31,703 bases of DNA from JBCCFK01 sp965262315 (GTDB lineage: Bacteria > Actinomycetota > Acidimicrobiia > Acidimicrobiales > UBA8592). Below are positions 6,606-14,181 of this stretch, in pieces. A program made the translations under genes and the position numbers. The notes under the pieces are model-generated. The model was not told where the DNA came from, made no database searches, and saw only the letters and a list, made by a program, of their open reading frames with translations. The first letter of the stretch is position 1. The number at the start of each line of letters is the position of its first letter. Location: contig CBDHFJ010000040.1 in the NCBI GenBank assembly GCA_965262315.1, positions 1-31,703 on the forward strand. Direction: 5' to 3'.

Positions 6606-9600
6606 ATGCCCGTGCGGGACGGAGAGATGGTCGTGACGGCGCGGGTGACGACGCTGAAAGGCGCCGAGGCGGGGGCGTACTACGTGGAGGCGTTGCCGTC
6701 GTATTACCTCGACGCTGACGAACCCCGGGGGCGTTGGCATGGTCGTGGCGCCGAGCTGCTCGGTCTGGTGGGCGAGGTCCGGGATGAGGACTTCCTCGAC
6801 GTGATGGCCGGTGTTCATCCCGGGTCGGGTGGACTGCTGCTGGGTCGTGGTCATGGGGAGTCGTCGGTGCGGGGGTTCGACATCACGGCGAATGCGCCGA
6901 AGTCGGTGTCGGTGTTGTTCGCCGTTGGCGACGACTGGGTCCGCTACGAGGCCCTGGCCGCTCACGACGCCGCGGTCGCTGCGGTCGTGCGTTGGATCGA
7001 AGCGCACGCGCACACGCGGTTCCGCATCAGCGGCGAAGTTGCCGTTGTTGATGCTGAGGGGATCGTGGCGGCGACGTTCCGGCAGCACACGTCGCGGGCG
7101 CTGGACCCGCACCTGCATACCCACATCGTGTTCGCCAACCGTGTCCGCTCCCCCGATGGCCGGTGGCTGGCCCTCGATGCGCGGACATTGAAGCTTGATC
7201 AGCGCACGTTGTCGGCGATCTATCACGCCACGCTGCGGGCCGAACTGGTCGGGCGCCTGGGGGTGAGGTGGGAGCCGGTGGTGAACGGGATCGCGGAGAT
7301 CGACGGCATCGACAAGGTCGTGCTCGAGGAATTCTCCACCCGCACGACCGACGTCGCCGGCCGCCTGGACGAGAAGCTCGATCGCTTCATCGACACCTTC
7401 GAGCGGGACCCGACGCCCCGGGAGCGGTGGCAGCTCGAGCGAGAAGCCGTCGTGGACTCCCGCCCGGCCAAGGCCCACGGCGTCGATGGCGTTGCGCTCC
7501 ACCAGGAGTGGCGTAGCCAGCTGGAAACCATGGGGCTCGACCCCGAACAGATCATCGATGATGCCGTCCGCCCAACGTCTGCTCGGCAGCTGACCGCCAA
7601 GGTCGAGAAGTCGATGATCGACCAGGCACTCGATGCGTTGGCTGAGAAGCAGTCGAGCTGGCGACCAGCCGAGATCACCCGCGAACTCGCCGCGGTCCTG
7701 CCGCCGGAACTGAACATCGATCCGGCACGGATCCCTGGCCTGTTGGACCGGCTCACAGACCGAGCCATCGACGGGCGCTGTGTCGACATCTCCCGCCCGA
7801 TCCCCGACGGAGTCCGGTTGCGCCGTGATGGCCGGCCGGTCACCGAGGCCGCGACGGACCGGGCGCTGACTACGCCGGAGATCCTCGAACAGGAGCACGA
7901 CCTGGCCGCGTGGGCTGAACGCCGAATCTCACACGGCTCCGCCGACTCGGCCGAGGCTCCTCGGCGAGCCGAGGTGCCGCTGAGTGTCGCCCAGGCCGAG
8001 ACCGCAGCAGCGGTGGCCGGCGATGCGCATGTCGTGCTGGTCGTGGGCCCGGCCGGGACCGGGAAGACCACTGCGCTCAAGCCCGCGATCGAGCAACTCC
8101 ATGCCGAGGGCCGGGCCGTGTTCGGTGTCGCACCATCTGCCGTCGCCGCTGAAGTCCTGGCAGCCGAGACGGGCGCGGCTGCGGACACGATCGACAAGCT
8201 GCTGTTCGAGCACTCCGCCGATCGGCCGCCAGCGCACAGTTACGACCTGCCAAGCGGCGCGACCGTGATCGTCGATGAGGCGGGCATGGTCTCAACCGAC
8301 AAGCTCCACCGACTCGCCACCCTCGCCGACGACCGGGCCTGGCGGGTCGTGCTTGTTGGTGACCCGCTGCAGTTCTCCGCTGTCGGTCGGGGCGGGATGT
8401 TTGAGTACCTCACTGACACCTGCGGCGCCATCGAACTCGACCAGGTCCACCGGTTCAGCAACGACTGGGAACGCGCCGCCTCCCTCCTGCTCCGCCGCGG
8501 CGACCCGTGCGTGGCCGAGGTCTACGACGCGCACGGGAGGCTCCACGGCGGCACCGCCAGCCGCATGCACCGCGACGCCCTCGACACCTGGTGGGCCGCC
8601 CGCCAAGCCCGCGAGGACGTGTTGCTGTGCGCACCCACCACCGACACCGTCACCGCACTCAACCGGTCCGCACAGCAGCGGCGTCTCGACGCGGGCGAGC
8701 TCGACACCCAGTGGCGCCTGCCCATCGGAGAGCAGCATCTGTACGTGGGTGATGAGATCGTGACCCGCCGCAACCAACGGCGGCTCCTCACCGACCAGCA
8801 CCACATGGTCCGCAACCGCGACCAATGGACCATCACCGTCCTGCATCACAACGGCGACATCACCGCCACCGGAGCCACCGGGACCGTCCGGCTCCCCGTC
8901 GACTACGTCGCCGAACACGTCGAGTTGGGCTACGCCCAGACCAGCCACGCCGCCCAAGGCCGCACCGTCGACCGATCCATCCTCGTCCTCGACCAACCCA
9001 CCGACGTCCGAGGCATCTACGTTCCCCTCACACGGGGACGCCACCACAACGACGCCTACATCACCACCACCGGCGAACACACCGCGCTCGACGTCTTCGC
9101 AGACGCCATCACCCGGAGCTGGATCGACCAACCCGCCATCGCCCGCCAAGCCGAACTCGCCGGCACCCCGCAGCCACGGCCCGGCACGCTCGAGGCCGCT
9201 GAGCTCCGGACCCTGTTGGACCAACAAGCCGAGATCAGCGAGTTCCTCGGCGAGCTGCGGAACGATCTGCGAGTGCTTCCTCGCCTGGTCGACACCGAAC
9301 GCAGCCGCCTCCTATCGGCCACCGCGGAGCGCGACCGAGACGCCACCAAACTCGCCGCCGCCGGAGCCACCGTCGCCGCCCTCGACCGCCCACTCCTACG
9401 CCGGCGCCACCGCGACGAGATCATCTACGCCAAACGAGACATCCAAGCCCTCCCGATCGACATCGCCCACCACAACCACGCCATCGACCGACACACCGAC
9501 GCCCTCGCCAGCCTCGAACCACAGCTCGCCGACGCCGAACACCGCGACGAGCGCCGACCCCGACTCCAGAACCGCCTGTCCGACATCGACAACCGACTCA

Positions 9601-9905
9601 GCGACGACCGACGCATCCGCGCCCGACACCTCCGACGCAAACCACCCCAACGCATCACCGACACCATCGGCACCCGCCCCACCAAAGGCGACCGGATCGA
9701 GGCCTGGGACACCGCCGCCGGCTACCTCGACCAACACCAAACCGCCCACAACCTCACCACCGGCCTCGGCCCCACCCGAGGCCCAGGCATCACCCGCGCT
9801 TTCCACCACAGCAGAGGACTCGCCGCCACCCACATCAAGAACACCGACCACCAACGCAACCTCGAACAAGCCATCACCAGAAACCGCGTCATGCGGATCC
9901 GATGA
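6606..9905 (+). CDS. MobF (TrwC/TraA-like) conjugative relaxase-helicase
   Basis: 1099-aa bifunctional protein that should nick oriT and unwind the transferred strand. The relaxase domain (1 to ~300) has paired tyrosines (25/26 and 33/34) and the three-histidine metal site HTSRALDPHLHTH (His161, 169, 171, 173). The SF1 helicase (about 455-830) shows GPAGTGKT (481-488), DEAG (557-560), GDPLQFSAVG (585-594), the later TSHAAQGRT segment and VPLTRGR. The remaining ~250 residues are charged and helical, probably coiled coil. Both ATG 6606 and ATG 6627 follow a GGAGAG sequence; 6627 fits family N-termini slightly better. All catalytic motifs are present. No coupling protein or secretion gene accompanies it, so transfer would need a helper. 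The oriT could not be located with confidence. Confidence 0.93.
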   Translation: MPVRDGEMVVTARVTTLKGAEAGAYYVEALPSYYLDADEPRGRWHGRGAELLGLVGEVRDEDFLDVMAGVHPGSGGLLLGRGHGESSVRGFDITANAPKSVSVLFAVGDDWVRYEALAAHDAAVAAVVRWIEAHAHTRFRISGEVAVVDAEGIVAATFRQHTSRALDPHLHTHIVFANRVRSPDGRWLALDARTLKLDQRTLSAIYHATLRAELVGRLGVRWEPVVNGIAEIDGIDKVVLEEFSTRTTDVAGRLDEKLDRFIDTFERDPTPRERWQLEREAVVDSRPAKAHGVDGVALHQEWRSQLETMGLDPEQIIDDAVRPTSARQLTAKVEKSMIDQALDALAEKQSSWRPAEITRELAAVLPPELNIDPARIPGLLDRLTDRAIDGRCVDISRPIPDGVRLRRDGRPVTEAATDRALTTPEILEQEHDLAAWAERRISHGSADSAEAPRRAEVPLSVAQAETAAAVAGDAHVVLVVGPAGTGKTTALKPAIEQLHAEGRAVFGVAPSAVAAEVLAAETGAAADTIDKLLFEHSADRPPAHSYDLPSGATVIVDEAGMVSTDKLHRLATLADDRAWRVVLVGDPLQFSAVGRGGMFEYLTDTCGAIELDQVHRFSNDWERAASLLLRRGDPCVAEVYDAHGRLHGGTASRMHRDALDTWWAARQAREDVLLCAPTTDTVTALNRSAQQRRLDAGELDTQWRLPIGEQHLYVGDEIVTRRNQRRLLTDQHHMVRNRDQWTITVLHHNGDITATGATGTVRLPVDYVAEHVELGYAQTSHAAQGRTVDRSILVLDQPTDVRGIYVPLTRGRHHNDAYITTTGEHTALDVFADAITRSWIDQPAIARQAELAGTPQPRPGTLEAAELRTLLDQQAEISEFLGELRNDLRVLPRLVDTERSRLLSATAERDRDATKLAAAGATVAALDRPLLRRRHRDEIIYAKRDIQALPIDIAHHNHAIDRHTDALASLEPQLADAEHRDERRPRLQNRLSDIDNRLSDDRRIRARHLRRKPPQRITDTIGTRPTKGDRIEAWDTAAGYLDQHQTAHNLTTGLGPTRGPGITRAFHHSRGLAATHIKNTDHQRNLEQAITRNRVMRIR

Positions 9906-10069
9906 GTGAGCGGGTACGTCGGTCGACCTGCGAATGAGGCGTCGCCGGGCGCTCGATAGGTGTCGGTGTTGCCGGTCTGGCTCGTGTCGTAGGTCCGAAC
10001 AGCACTACCGACGGTCGGACCCTCCGGTCGGGATTCGGGGCGGCTGGTGTTGCGGCTCGCACGATGGTG

Positions 10070-10095
10070 CTGCAGAGTCGTCTGCGGCTCTGCAG
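10070..10095 (+). terminator. hairpin downstream of the relaxase gene
   Basis: A perfect 8-bp stem CTGCAGAG/CTCTGCAG with a 10-nt loop, preceded by a 7-bp stem (9992-9998 with 10015-10021). Both lie in the 321-nt gap 9906-10226, where no coding frame is convincing. Termination after the relaxase is the simplest reading. An origin of transfer is the alternative, since inverted repeats near a relaxase gene are typical of oriT. Confidence 0.35.
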
Positions 10096-10226
10096 GTGTA
10101 CCTCGCTCTGACCCGCAGGGAGGCATCGCCCCGGCAACAGAGCCCGCGACATCTCGTCGGTGCCGGACACATAGTGTGAAAGGGGGGCGGTGCGGCGGAG
10201 CGATCACATGGGGAGGTTGAGCGCAG

Positions 10227-10853
10227 GTGCTTAGCATCGCTGTCGACGGTGGCCTAAACGAGACTGCTACAAGCTCCATGCTGGCGAGTCTTGAGATACT
10301 CAAGGTCGGCGCGACGCTGTGGAGTGCGTCGGCCCCCATTCCGATGGGCACGGACGCAGTCCTCACGTCGGCCTCAAGGGCTGCCGACATCGACGCTGTG
10401 ATCGAAGGTAACGGCCACCGTCCTCGCCTGATAGCGCTCGCGGCAGACACCTCGCCGATGGAGATCCGTCGGCTTCTCTTGGCCGGGGTCGTCAGCGTGA
10501 TACCTGCGAATGGCTTTACTCCGCTCGCTCAAGCTTTCGCGGTGGTCGCTGCAGCTTCGGGGGCCGTTGCTGGAATCCCACAGCACGAAGCCCACTCAAT
10601 CGCCGCGCGCCTTGAGGAGCCGCCACGTGGTCTAGCGGCGGACGAAGCCTACTTCCTCGGCTTGGTAGCGACCCGGACAATCGAGGCAGCCGGCGAGATT
10701 GCGGGCCTGTCGCGCCGGCAGGCACAACGGTACTTCACGCGTCTCCGCTCAGATCTGGGCCTCCGTGACCATGCTGCCGCCTCGGTCAAGGCCGCCCGCT
10801 GGGGGCTGATAGACGGCCAAGGTCAGCCGACCACTCGGCCTGGGAGTGAGTGA
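10227..10853 (+). CDS. pseudo-receiver LuxR-type transcription regulator
   Basis: 208 aa from GTG 10227, with GGGGAGG at 10210-10216. Residues 1-120 follow a response-regulator receiver outline (RLIALAADTS, then IRRLLLAGVVSVIPANG), but I see no clear phospho-acceptor aspartate, and the conserved lysine position reads Ala/Asn. Residues about 137-200 form a helix-turn-helix (GEIAGLSRRQAQRYFTRLRSDLGL) resembling the LuxR/NarL DNA-binding domain. It therefore probably acts without phosphorylation. It stands just upstream of the protease-lipoprotein pair and may control it. No kinase gene is nearby within the element. Confidence 0.62.
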   Translation: MLSIAVDGGLNETATSSMLASLEILKVGATLWSASAPIPMGTDAVLTSASRAADIDAVIEGNGHRPRLIALAADTSPMEIRRLLLAGVVSVIPANGFTPLAQAFAVVAAASGAVAGIPQHEAHSIAARLEEPPRGLAADEAYFLGLVATRTIEAAGEIAGLSRRQAQRYFTRLRSDLGLRDHAAASVKAARWGLIDGQGQPTTRPGSE

Positions 10854-11023
10854 CTTGGTGCCCGGCCGCCGTGGCACAGCGGAGCGGTGCTCAACGGTCC
10901 GAATCCGGCGCTTCGAGCCCGATCCTGGCATTGAACGCCCGCCGGAACTCGTTCAGCGTTGAGGACGTCATATCCGTCAAAGGTCGACTAGTCCACGCGG
11001 CCTATATACGAGAAGGAGATGCA

Positions 11024-11665
11024 ATGCGACTAGGATCATCCACACGCCGACGGCTCGCACCGGCAGCGATGGCGGCCGTGTTAGCGGTTGTGGTGCTGGC
11101 AGGCGCAGCCTTAGCGCACGCTGGCGACAACATATACCCCACGGCGAATCTCTTCGGTGGAAATTCCAACTGCAAAGACAACGGACAAGAGTTCTGCAAA
11201 ACCGACAATACGTCCCTCAGATACAACTTGAACACCCTAGGCGGGACGGTCCGAGACAACACCGAGGACACTCTTCAGGACTCCTACGACTTCACAGATC
11301 TGAACGCATCAGTTCAGAACCCCATCGTGTGGTCGGGCTGCTGCGAGACGGACATCGTCTACTTCAACGTCGACCCGCCCGGGACACTCCTCGGGATCAC
11401 ATTCTGTGAAGACGACGGGTCCGGGAGCAAATGTGACCAACACTATGTGTACATCGATCAGCCAGTCGTAAGCACCTTCAACAACACCAAGGAGCAGTCG
11501 GTGGCCTGTCATGAGACCGGCCATGCGGTCGGTCTCGCCCACGGCGACAATGCGGATCCGCTGCTCAACTTCGACGACCCGCTGCTCGACTGTATGAGGA
11601 ACGGCAATGTGTTCGAGCAGACGCTAGGCGGCCACAACATCGGCCAGATCAATGGAGCGTACTGA
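11024..11665 (+). CDS. secreted matrixin-like zinc metalloprotease
   Basis: 213 aa from ATG 11024, chosen because AAGGAG (11013-11018) sits just upstream and the frame then starts with a signal peptide (RRR, hydrophobic AAMAAVLAVVVLAGAALA, cleavage near AHA). The zinc motif HETGHAVGLAH (163-173) is the HExxHxxGxxH pattern of metzincins, and a later methionine (DCMRNG) could form the Met-turn. Several cysteine pairs (SNCKD/EFCKT, GCCE, FCED/SKCDQ) suggest disulfides and action outside the cell. The stop overlaps the next start (TGATG), so it is co-translated with the lipoprotein. The substrate is unknown. Two regions, 10854-11023 before it and the gene itself, carry no other gene. Confidence 0.78.
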   Translation: MRLGSSTRRRLAPAAMAAVLAVVVLAGAALAHAGDNIYPTANLFGGNSNCKDNGQEFCKTDNTSLRYNLNTLGGTVRDNTEDTLQDSYDFTDLNASVQNPIVWSGCCETDIVYFNVDPPGTLLGITFCEDDGSGSKCDQHYVYIDQPVVSTFNNTKEQSVACHETGHAVGLAHGDNADPLLNFDDPLLDCMRNGNVFEQTLGGHNIGQINGAY

Positions 11666-12471
11666 TGAAAGAACTCCTTCGGACTAAGACCCCACGCGCC
11701 GCAGCTACGACCATCGTTGTTGGCGTCCTCCTTGCTGCGGGCTGCAGCTCCGCACCCCAAGGCCGAACTGAAGTCCTCGCGACCGGACGCTCAGCTCTCC
11801 CTGCTGAGTCCTCCGTTGACCTCGTGAGCTTCGGTGACGCCGCTGCGGTTGTAACCGTCGTATCCGAGGCTTCTGAGCCATCCGAGCTTGTCGAGGGCCA
11901 GACGAGCTGGACCGAGCAGCGGACCGTCACCGCTGTCGTCGAAGAAGTGGTATGGCGGGCGACAGACTCACCTGCGATTGACATCCAGGACAAGCTCCGT
12001 CTCCAAGCTCAAGGCTCACTTCACACTGAGGACGGCGCTCTCCTGCCAATTCGCCTCGAAGGATCGACACGGCTCGAGGTGGGTGGGTCCTACCTCGTAA
12101 TGCTGGTCCATGACTACGCAGGCCTCGGCAGCGGCTGGCAGGTCTATGATCCCTCGACCGTCGTTGGAGTCGTGGACGGCGTCCTTGACGATCAGGCGCA
12201 CGGCGAGCACTCGGCTCCGCTTGAGTTTCTGGGATCGACAGTCCTGGACGCGAGGGTGGCGCTCAGCGATGCCAAGCCCGAAGCCGCGGAGTGGTCAGCC
12301 TTGCCGGCCCTCCGACAGGCCGAAGCCGCAGGGCTCGAGCAACAGCTAGACGAGCTCGAGGCGTCCGCCTCACCCGCCGAGCCTGGCGAGGAATCAGCTC
12401 CGAGCGCTGACGCAGAGGAGCTGAGGGCGGCCCTCGACCGGCTAACAGCGGAGGCCGAGCGGAGCGGCTAG
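11665..12471 (+). CDS. hypothetical lipoprotein
   Basis: 268 aa. The N-terminus has positive charges (KELLRTKTPR), a hydrophobic stretch and a lipobox (LLAAGC, Cys at about 27), so it should be lipid-anchored outside the membrane. The middle (about 50-190) is beta-rich with no recognised domain (EGSTRLEVGGSYLVMLV, then VVGVVDGVL). The C-terminal ~60 residues are charged and helical (EAAGLEQQLDELEAS, AEELRAALDRLTAEAE), likely coiled coil. Translation is coupled to the protease gene through the shared TGATG. A plausible role is tethering, substrate or partner of that protease; this is inferred from position alone. Confidence 0.68.
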   Translation: MKELLRTKTPRAAATTIVVGVLLAAGCSSAPQGRTEVLATGRSALPAESSVDLVSFGDAAAVVTVVSEASEPSELVEGQTSWTEQRTVTAVVEEVVWRATDSPAIDIQDKLRLQAQGSLHTEDGALLPIRLEGSTRLEVGGSYLVMLVHDYAGLGSGWQVYDPSTVVGVVDGVLDDQAHGEHSAPLEFLGSTVLDARVALSDAKPEAAEWSALPALRQAEAAGLEQQLDELEASASPAEPGEESAPSADAEELRAALDRLTAEAERSG

Positions 12472-12498
12472 AAGCGCCAGCCGCGACACCGCCGAGTA

Positions 12499-12549
12499 GA
12501 CGTCAGGTTCTTGGAAGATCGCCTTGCACTGTTCCAAGAGCCTGACGTC
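12499..12549. terminator. long hairpin between convergent lipoprotein and integrase genes
   Basis: 18-bp stem (12499-12516 with 12532-12549) with a single G-U wobble and a 15-nt loop, starting 28 nt after the lipoprotein stop. The position between convergent genes fits a bidirectional terminator. There is no T run. The unusual length leaves an oriT or replication-related role open. The rest of the 334-nt gap (12550-12805) shows nothing else I can support. Confidence 0.6.
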
Positions 12550-12805
12550 GCTCGTGCCTGGCTGGCAGGCTCGCGAGGCTCGGTGTGCTTGCGGAAGCAA
12601 CGGGTCCCGATTGAGGGACCACCGAGACCGCGAACCAAACCGCAGCCCCTTCGAACGGATCTTGCAGTCCGTGTTCCCGATCTGTTGGCAGTGCGAGTAG
12701 TTGCCACCCCCGGAGGTGGTCCGGTCGGATCCGTCGTCAAGACGCGGAACTGCCGTGCGCAGGCGACCACAGCCTCTCGTGCTGTCCGCAGCTCGGCCGG
12801 ATCGC

Positions 12806-13909
12806 TCAGCCTCCGATAATGCGGTCAACGCCTGCGGCAATCTCGCGGTCCCGTTCGGCGACGGCGTGCTGATAGCGGAGCGCAGCAACGGGCGAGGCGT
12901 GTCCGAGCCGCGCCATTGCCTCCTTCGTGGTTGCGCCGGCAGCGGCATTGAGGGTGCCGGCAACATGACGTAGATCGTGGAACGAGCAATCGACGTTGGT
13001 CGCACGTCGGGCTCGGTCCCACGCCCGGCGCCAGACGGTCGTCGTCGGCGTGTCCCCGGAATGCGCCGCAGTGAAGACCAGTGCGTCGGGGTCCTCGTCA
13101 ACGAAGGCCTCGAGATGGGAGCGCAGCTCGGTCGCCACCGACTCGGGCAGCGCGAGTCCACGCACTCCAGCTGCTGTCTTCGGCGGCTGGAAGATCAGTC
13201 CATGCGCTCTCGTCGTCACCCGCGAGCGTTCGACAAAGAGGGTCGGCGGCTCGGCGTCGAGATCGATGTGTCGGCGGGCGAGGCCGTAACACTCACCCTT
13301 CCGTAGGCCAGCGAACGCCGCGACGAACACCATGGCCCGATATCGGGGTTCGATCGCGTCGCCAAGCCGATGAACGTCCTCGATCGACGGTATCTGCCGT
13401 TCCTGGCTCCGCTCGACCGCTGCGCCCTTCAGCCGGCACGGGTTCTCCCGGATCAACCGATCATCGACAGCGCTCTGCATGATCTGTCGGAGAAGTCGGT
13501 AGGCCTTTGCCGCCGTGGTGTCGCTGATCGATCCGCCACGGATCTTCGAGTTCCACTCGCGGACCGTTGCTGCGCTGATCTTGCCGACCAGCAAGTCGTC
13601 GAACGTCGGCTTGATGTGTTTGGACAGCAGGTACTCGTAGAGCTCGAGGGTCGTCGGCCGGAGTTCCGTCTTGGCTGCGAGCCACTTGTCCGCGTACTCG
13701 CCGAACGTCACGGAGCTGCCGGTTGGATCGAGGTCGTCGCCGCGATGGACGTCAGCTTCCGTCGTTGCCAGCCACCGGGTGGCATCCGCCTTCGTGAGGA
13801 ACGTCACAGGTCCGGTGACGCGCCTGCGGGTCTCGGAGTGGGTGTACATCGCCTGCCACCGACCCGACCGGAGCTTCCGCACGCTCCCGAATGACCGCCG
13901 CCCTGCCAC
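12806..13909 (-). CDS. int: tyrosine-type site-specific integrase
   Basis: 367 aa from GTG 13909. An N-terminal arm-binding region (GRWQAMYTHSETRRR, then TFLTKADATRWLATTEAD) and a core-binding SAM-like domain (about 66-155) precede the catalytic domain. Catalytic residues are all visible: Arg203 (AGLRKGE), Lys244 (PPKTAAGVR), His311 and Arg314 (HDLRH), His337 (LGHAS) and Tyr346 (RYQHA). It is 130 nt from the tRNA-Ala 3' end, the usual layout for tRNA-targeting elements. The gene is intact, so the element may still be mobile. End repeats upstream of the start are candidate arm sites and could also let Int repress its own promoter. Confidence 0.95.
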   Translation of the reverse strand: MAGRRSFGSVRKLRSGRWQAMYTHSETRRRVTGPVTFLTKADATRWLATTEADVHRGDDLDPTGSSVTFGEYADKWLAAKTELRPTTLELYEYLLSKHIKPTFDDLLVGKISAATVREWNSKIRGGSISDTTAAKAYRLLRQIMQSAVDDRLIRENPCRLKGAAVERSQERQIPSIEDVHRLGDAIEPRYRAMVFVAAFAGLRKGECYGLARRHIDLDAEPPTLFVERSRVTTRAHGLIFQPPKTAAGVRGLALPESVATELRSHLEAFVDEDPDALVFTAAHSGDTPTTTVWRRAWDRARRATNVDCSFHDLRHVAGTLNAAAGATTKEAMARLGHASPVAALRYQHAVAERDREIAAGVDRIIGG

Positions 13910-13920
13910 GGAGGCGACCG

Positions 13921-13954
13921 TACGCGCGCGTTGCTACGCGCGCAATACGCGCGC
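13921..13954. repeat. right end-repeat, likely integrase arm sites
   Basis: TACGCGCGC occurs three times (13921, 13935, 13946), spaced 14 and 11 bp, just upstream of the integrase start. The stretch 13933-13954 matches 1813-1834 at the left end with one mismatch. An 8-bp inverted repeat (13927-13934 with 13956-13963) encloses the last two copies. Arm-type binding by integrase is inferred. Confidence 0.6.
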
Positions 13955-13990
13955 GGCAACGCGTGGGCCGTCCGACCCAGGCTCAGACGC

Positions 13991-14025
13991 GACGAAACCG
14001 CGGGCCTGTGACCTGCGGTTTCGTC
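13991..14025 (-). terminator. 11-bp inverted repeat after tRNA-Ala (element-borne)
   Basis: GACGAAACCGC (13991-14001) and its exact reverse complement (14015-14025) with a 13-nt loop, starting 13 nt beyond the tRNA 3' end on the minus strand. It lies inside the element, so the element seems to bring a replacement terminator for the tRNA it rebuilds. There is no T run; a protein-binding site near attR is the alternative. Confidence 0.5.
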
Positions 14026-14035
14026 TCCAAGGGTT

Positions 14036-14083
14036 GGGTGGAGCTGGGGGGAATCGAACCCCCGACCCCCTGCTTGCAAAGCA
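14036..14083 (-). repeat. right attachment site within tRNA-Ala
   Basis: Direct repeat of 1663-1710 with two mismatches. The identical 21-nt core 14063-14083 covers the anticodon loop and part of the anticodon stem plus the variable loop, so strand exchange took place there. Bases to the left of it (T arm, acceptor 3' strand) come from the element; those to the right come from the host. Confidence 0.9.
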
Positions 14084-14112
14084 GGTGCTCTAGCCAACTG
14101 AGCTACAGCCCC
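14039..14112 (-). tRNA. tRNA-Ala (anticodon TGC)
   Basis: 74-nt cloverleaf on the minus strand. The acceptor GGGGCTG/CAGCTCC contains the G3-U70 wobble that identifies tRNA-Ala. The D arm is GCTC/GAGC, the anticodon stem CCTGC/GCAGG with loop TTTGCAA, and the T stem GGGGG/CCCCC with loop TTCGATT. The discriminator is A, and CCA is not encoded (ACCC follows). The gene is a chimera: host 5' half, element-derived 3' half. A TAGGAT -10-like box (14134-14139, minus strand) lies about 22 nt upstream. Confidence 0.96.
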
Positions 14113-14181
14113 GTGACGGAACGTCGGCGCACAATCCTATCGGCGCTCTCGCGATGCGCGACCGGTGATAGGACTCTCCTC

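Larger units (their letters stand above)
1690..14083. mobile_element. 12.4 kb integrative mobilizable element in tRNA-Ala(TGC)
   Basis: Bounded by a 21-nt identical core (1690-1710 and 14063-14083; repeat spacing 12,373 bp) inside a tRNA-Ala gene. It encodes a complete tyrosine integrase next to the intact tRNA, an excisionase-like HTH protein and a MobF relaxase-helicase. No VirD4/TraD coupling protein, VirB4 ATPase, FtsK-like Tra protein or replication initiator was seen, so it is better called mobilizable than self-conjugative. Cargo is a Fic/PIN/ASCH cassette on the left and a regulator-protease-lipoprotein group on the right. Near-identical short repeats lie inside both ends. Confidence 0.9.

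Noticed and set aside
6213..7898. 561-aa open frame opposite the relaxase gene
   Set aside because: GC-rich antisense shadow; the plus strand holds a motif-complete relaxase.
10862..10925. tRNA-like sequence with a D-arm shape (GCAC/GTGC) and TCCGAAT and TTCGAGC strings
   Set aside because: Acceptor, anticodon and T stems do not pair, and position 33 of the possible anticodon loop is not T. At most a remnant.
12468..13161. Open frames on the minus strand around the lipoprotein-integrase gap
   Set aside because: Arg/Pro/Ser-rich shadow translations that overlap the hairpin and the integrase; no domain and no start signal.
13921..13963. TACGCGCGC repeats considered as a CRISPR or iteron array
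   Set aside because: Only two to three units with no spacers and no replication initiator; end-repeat/arm sites fit better.
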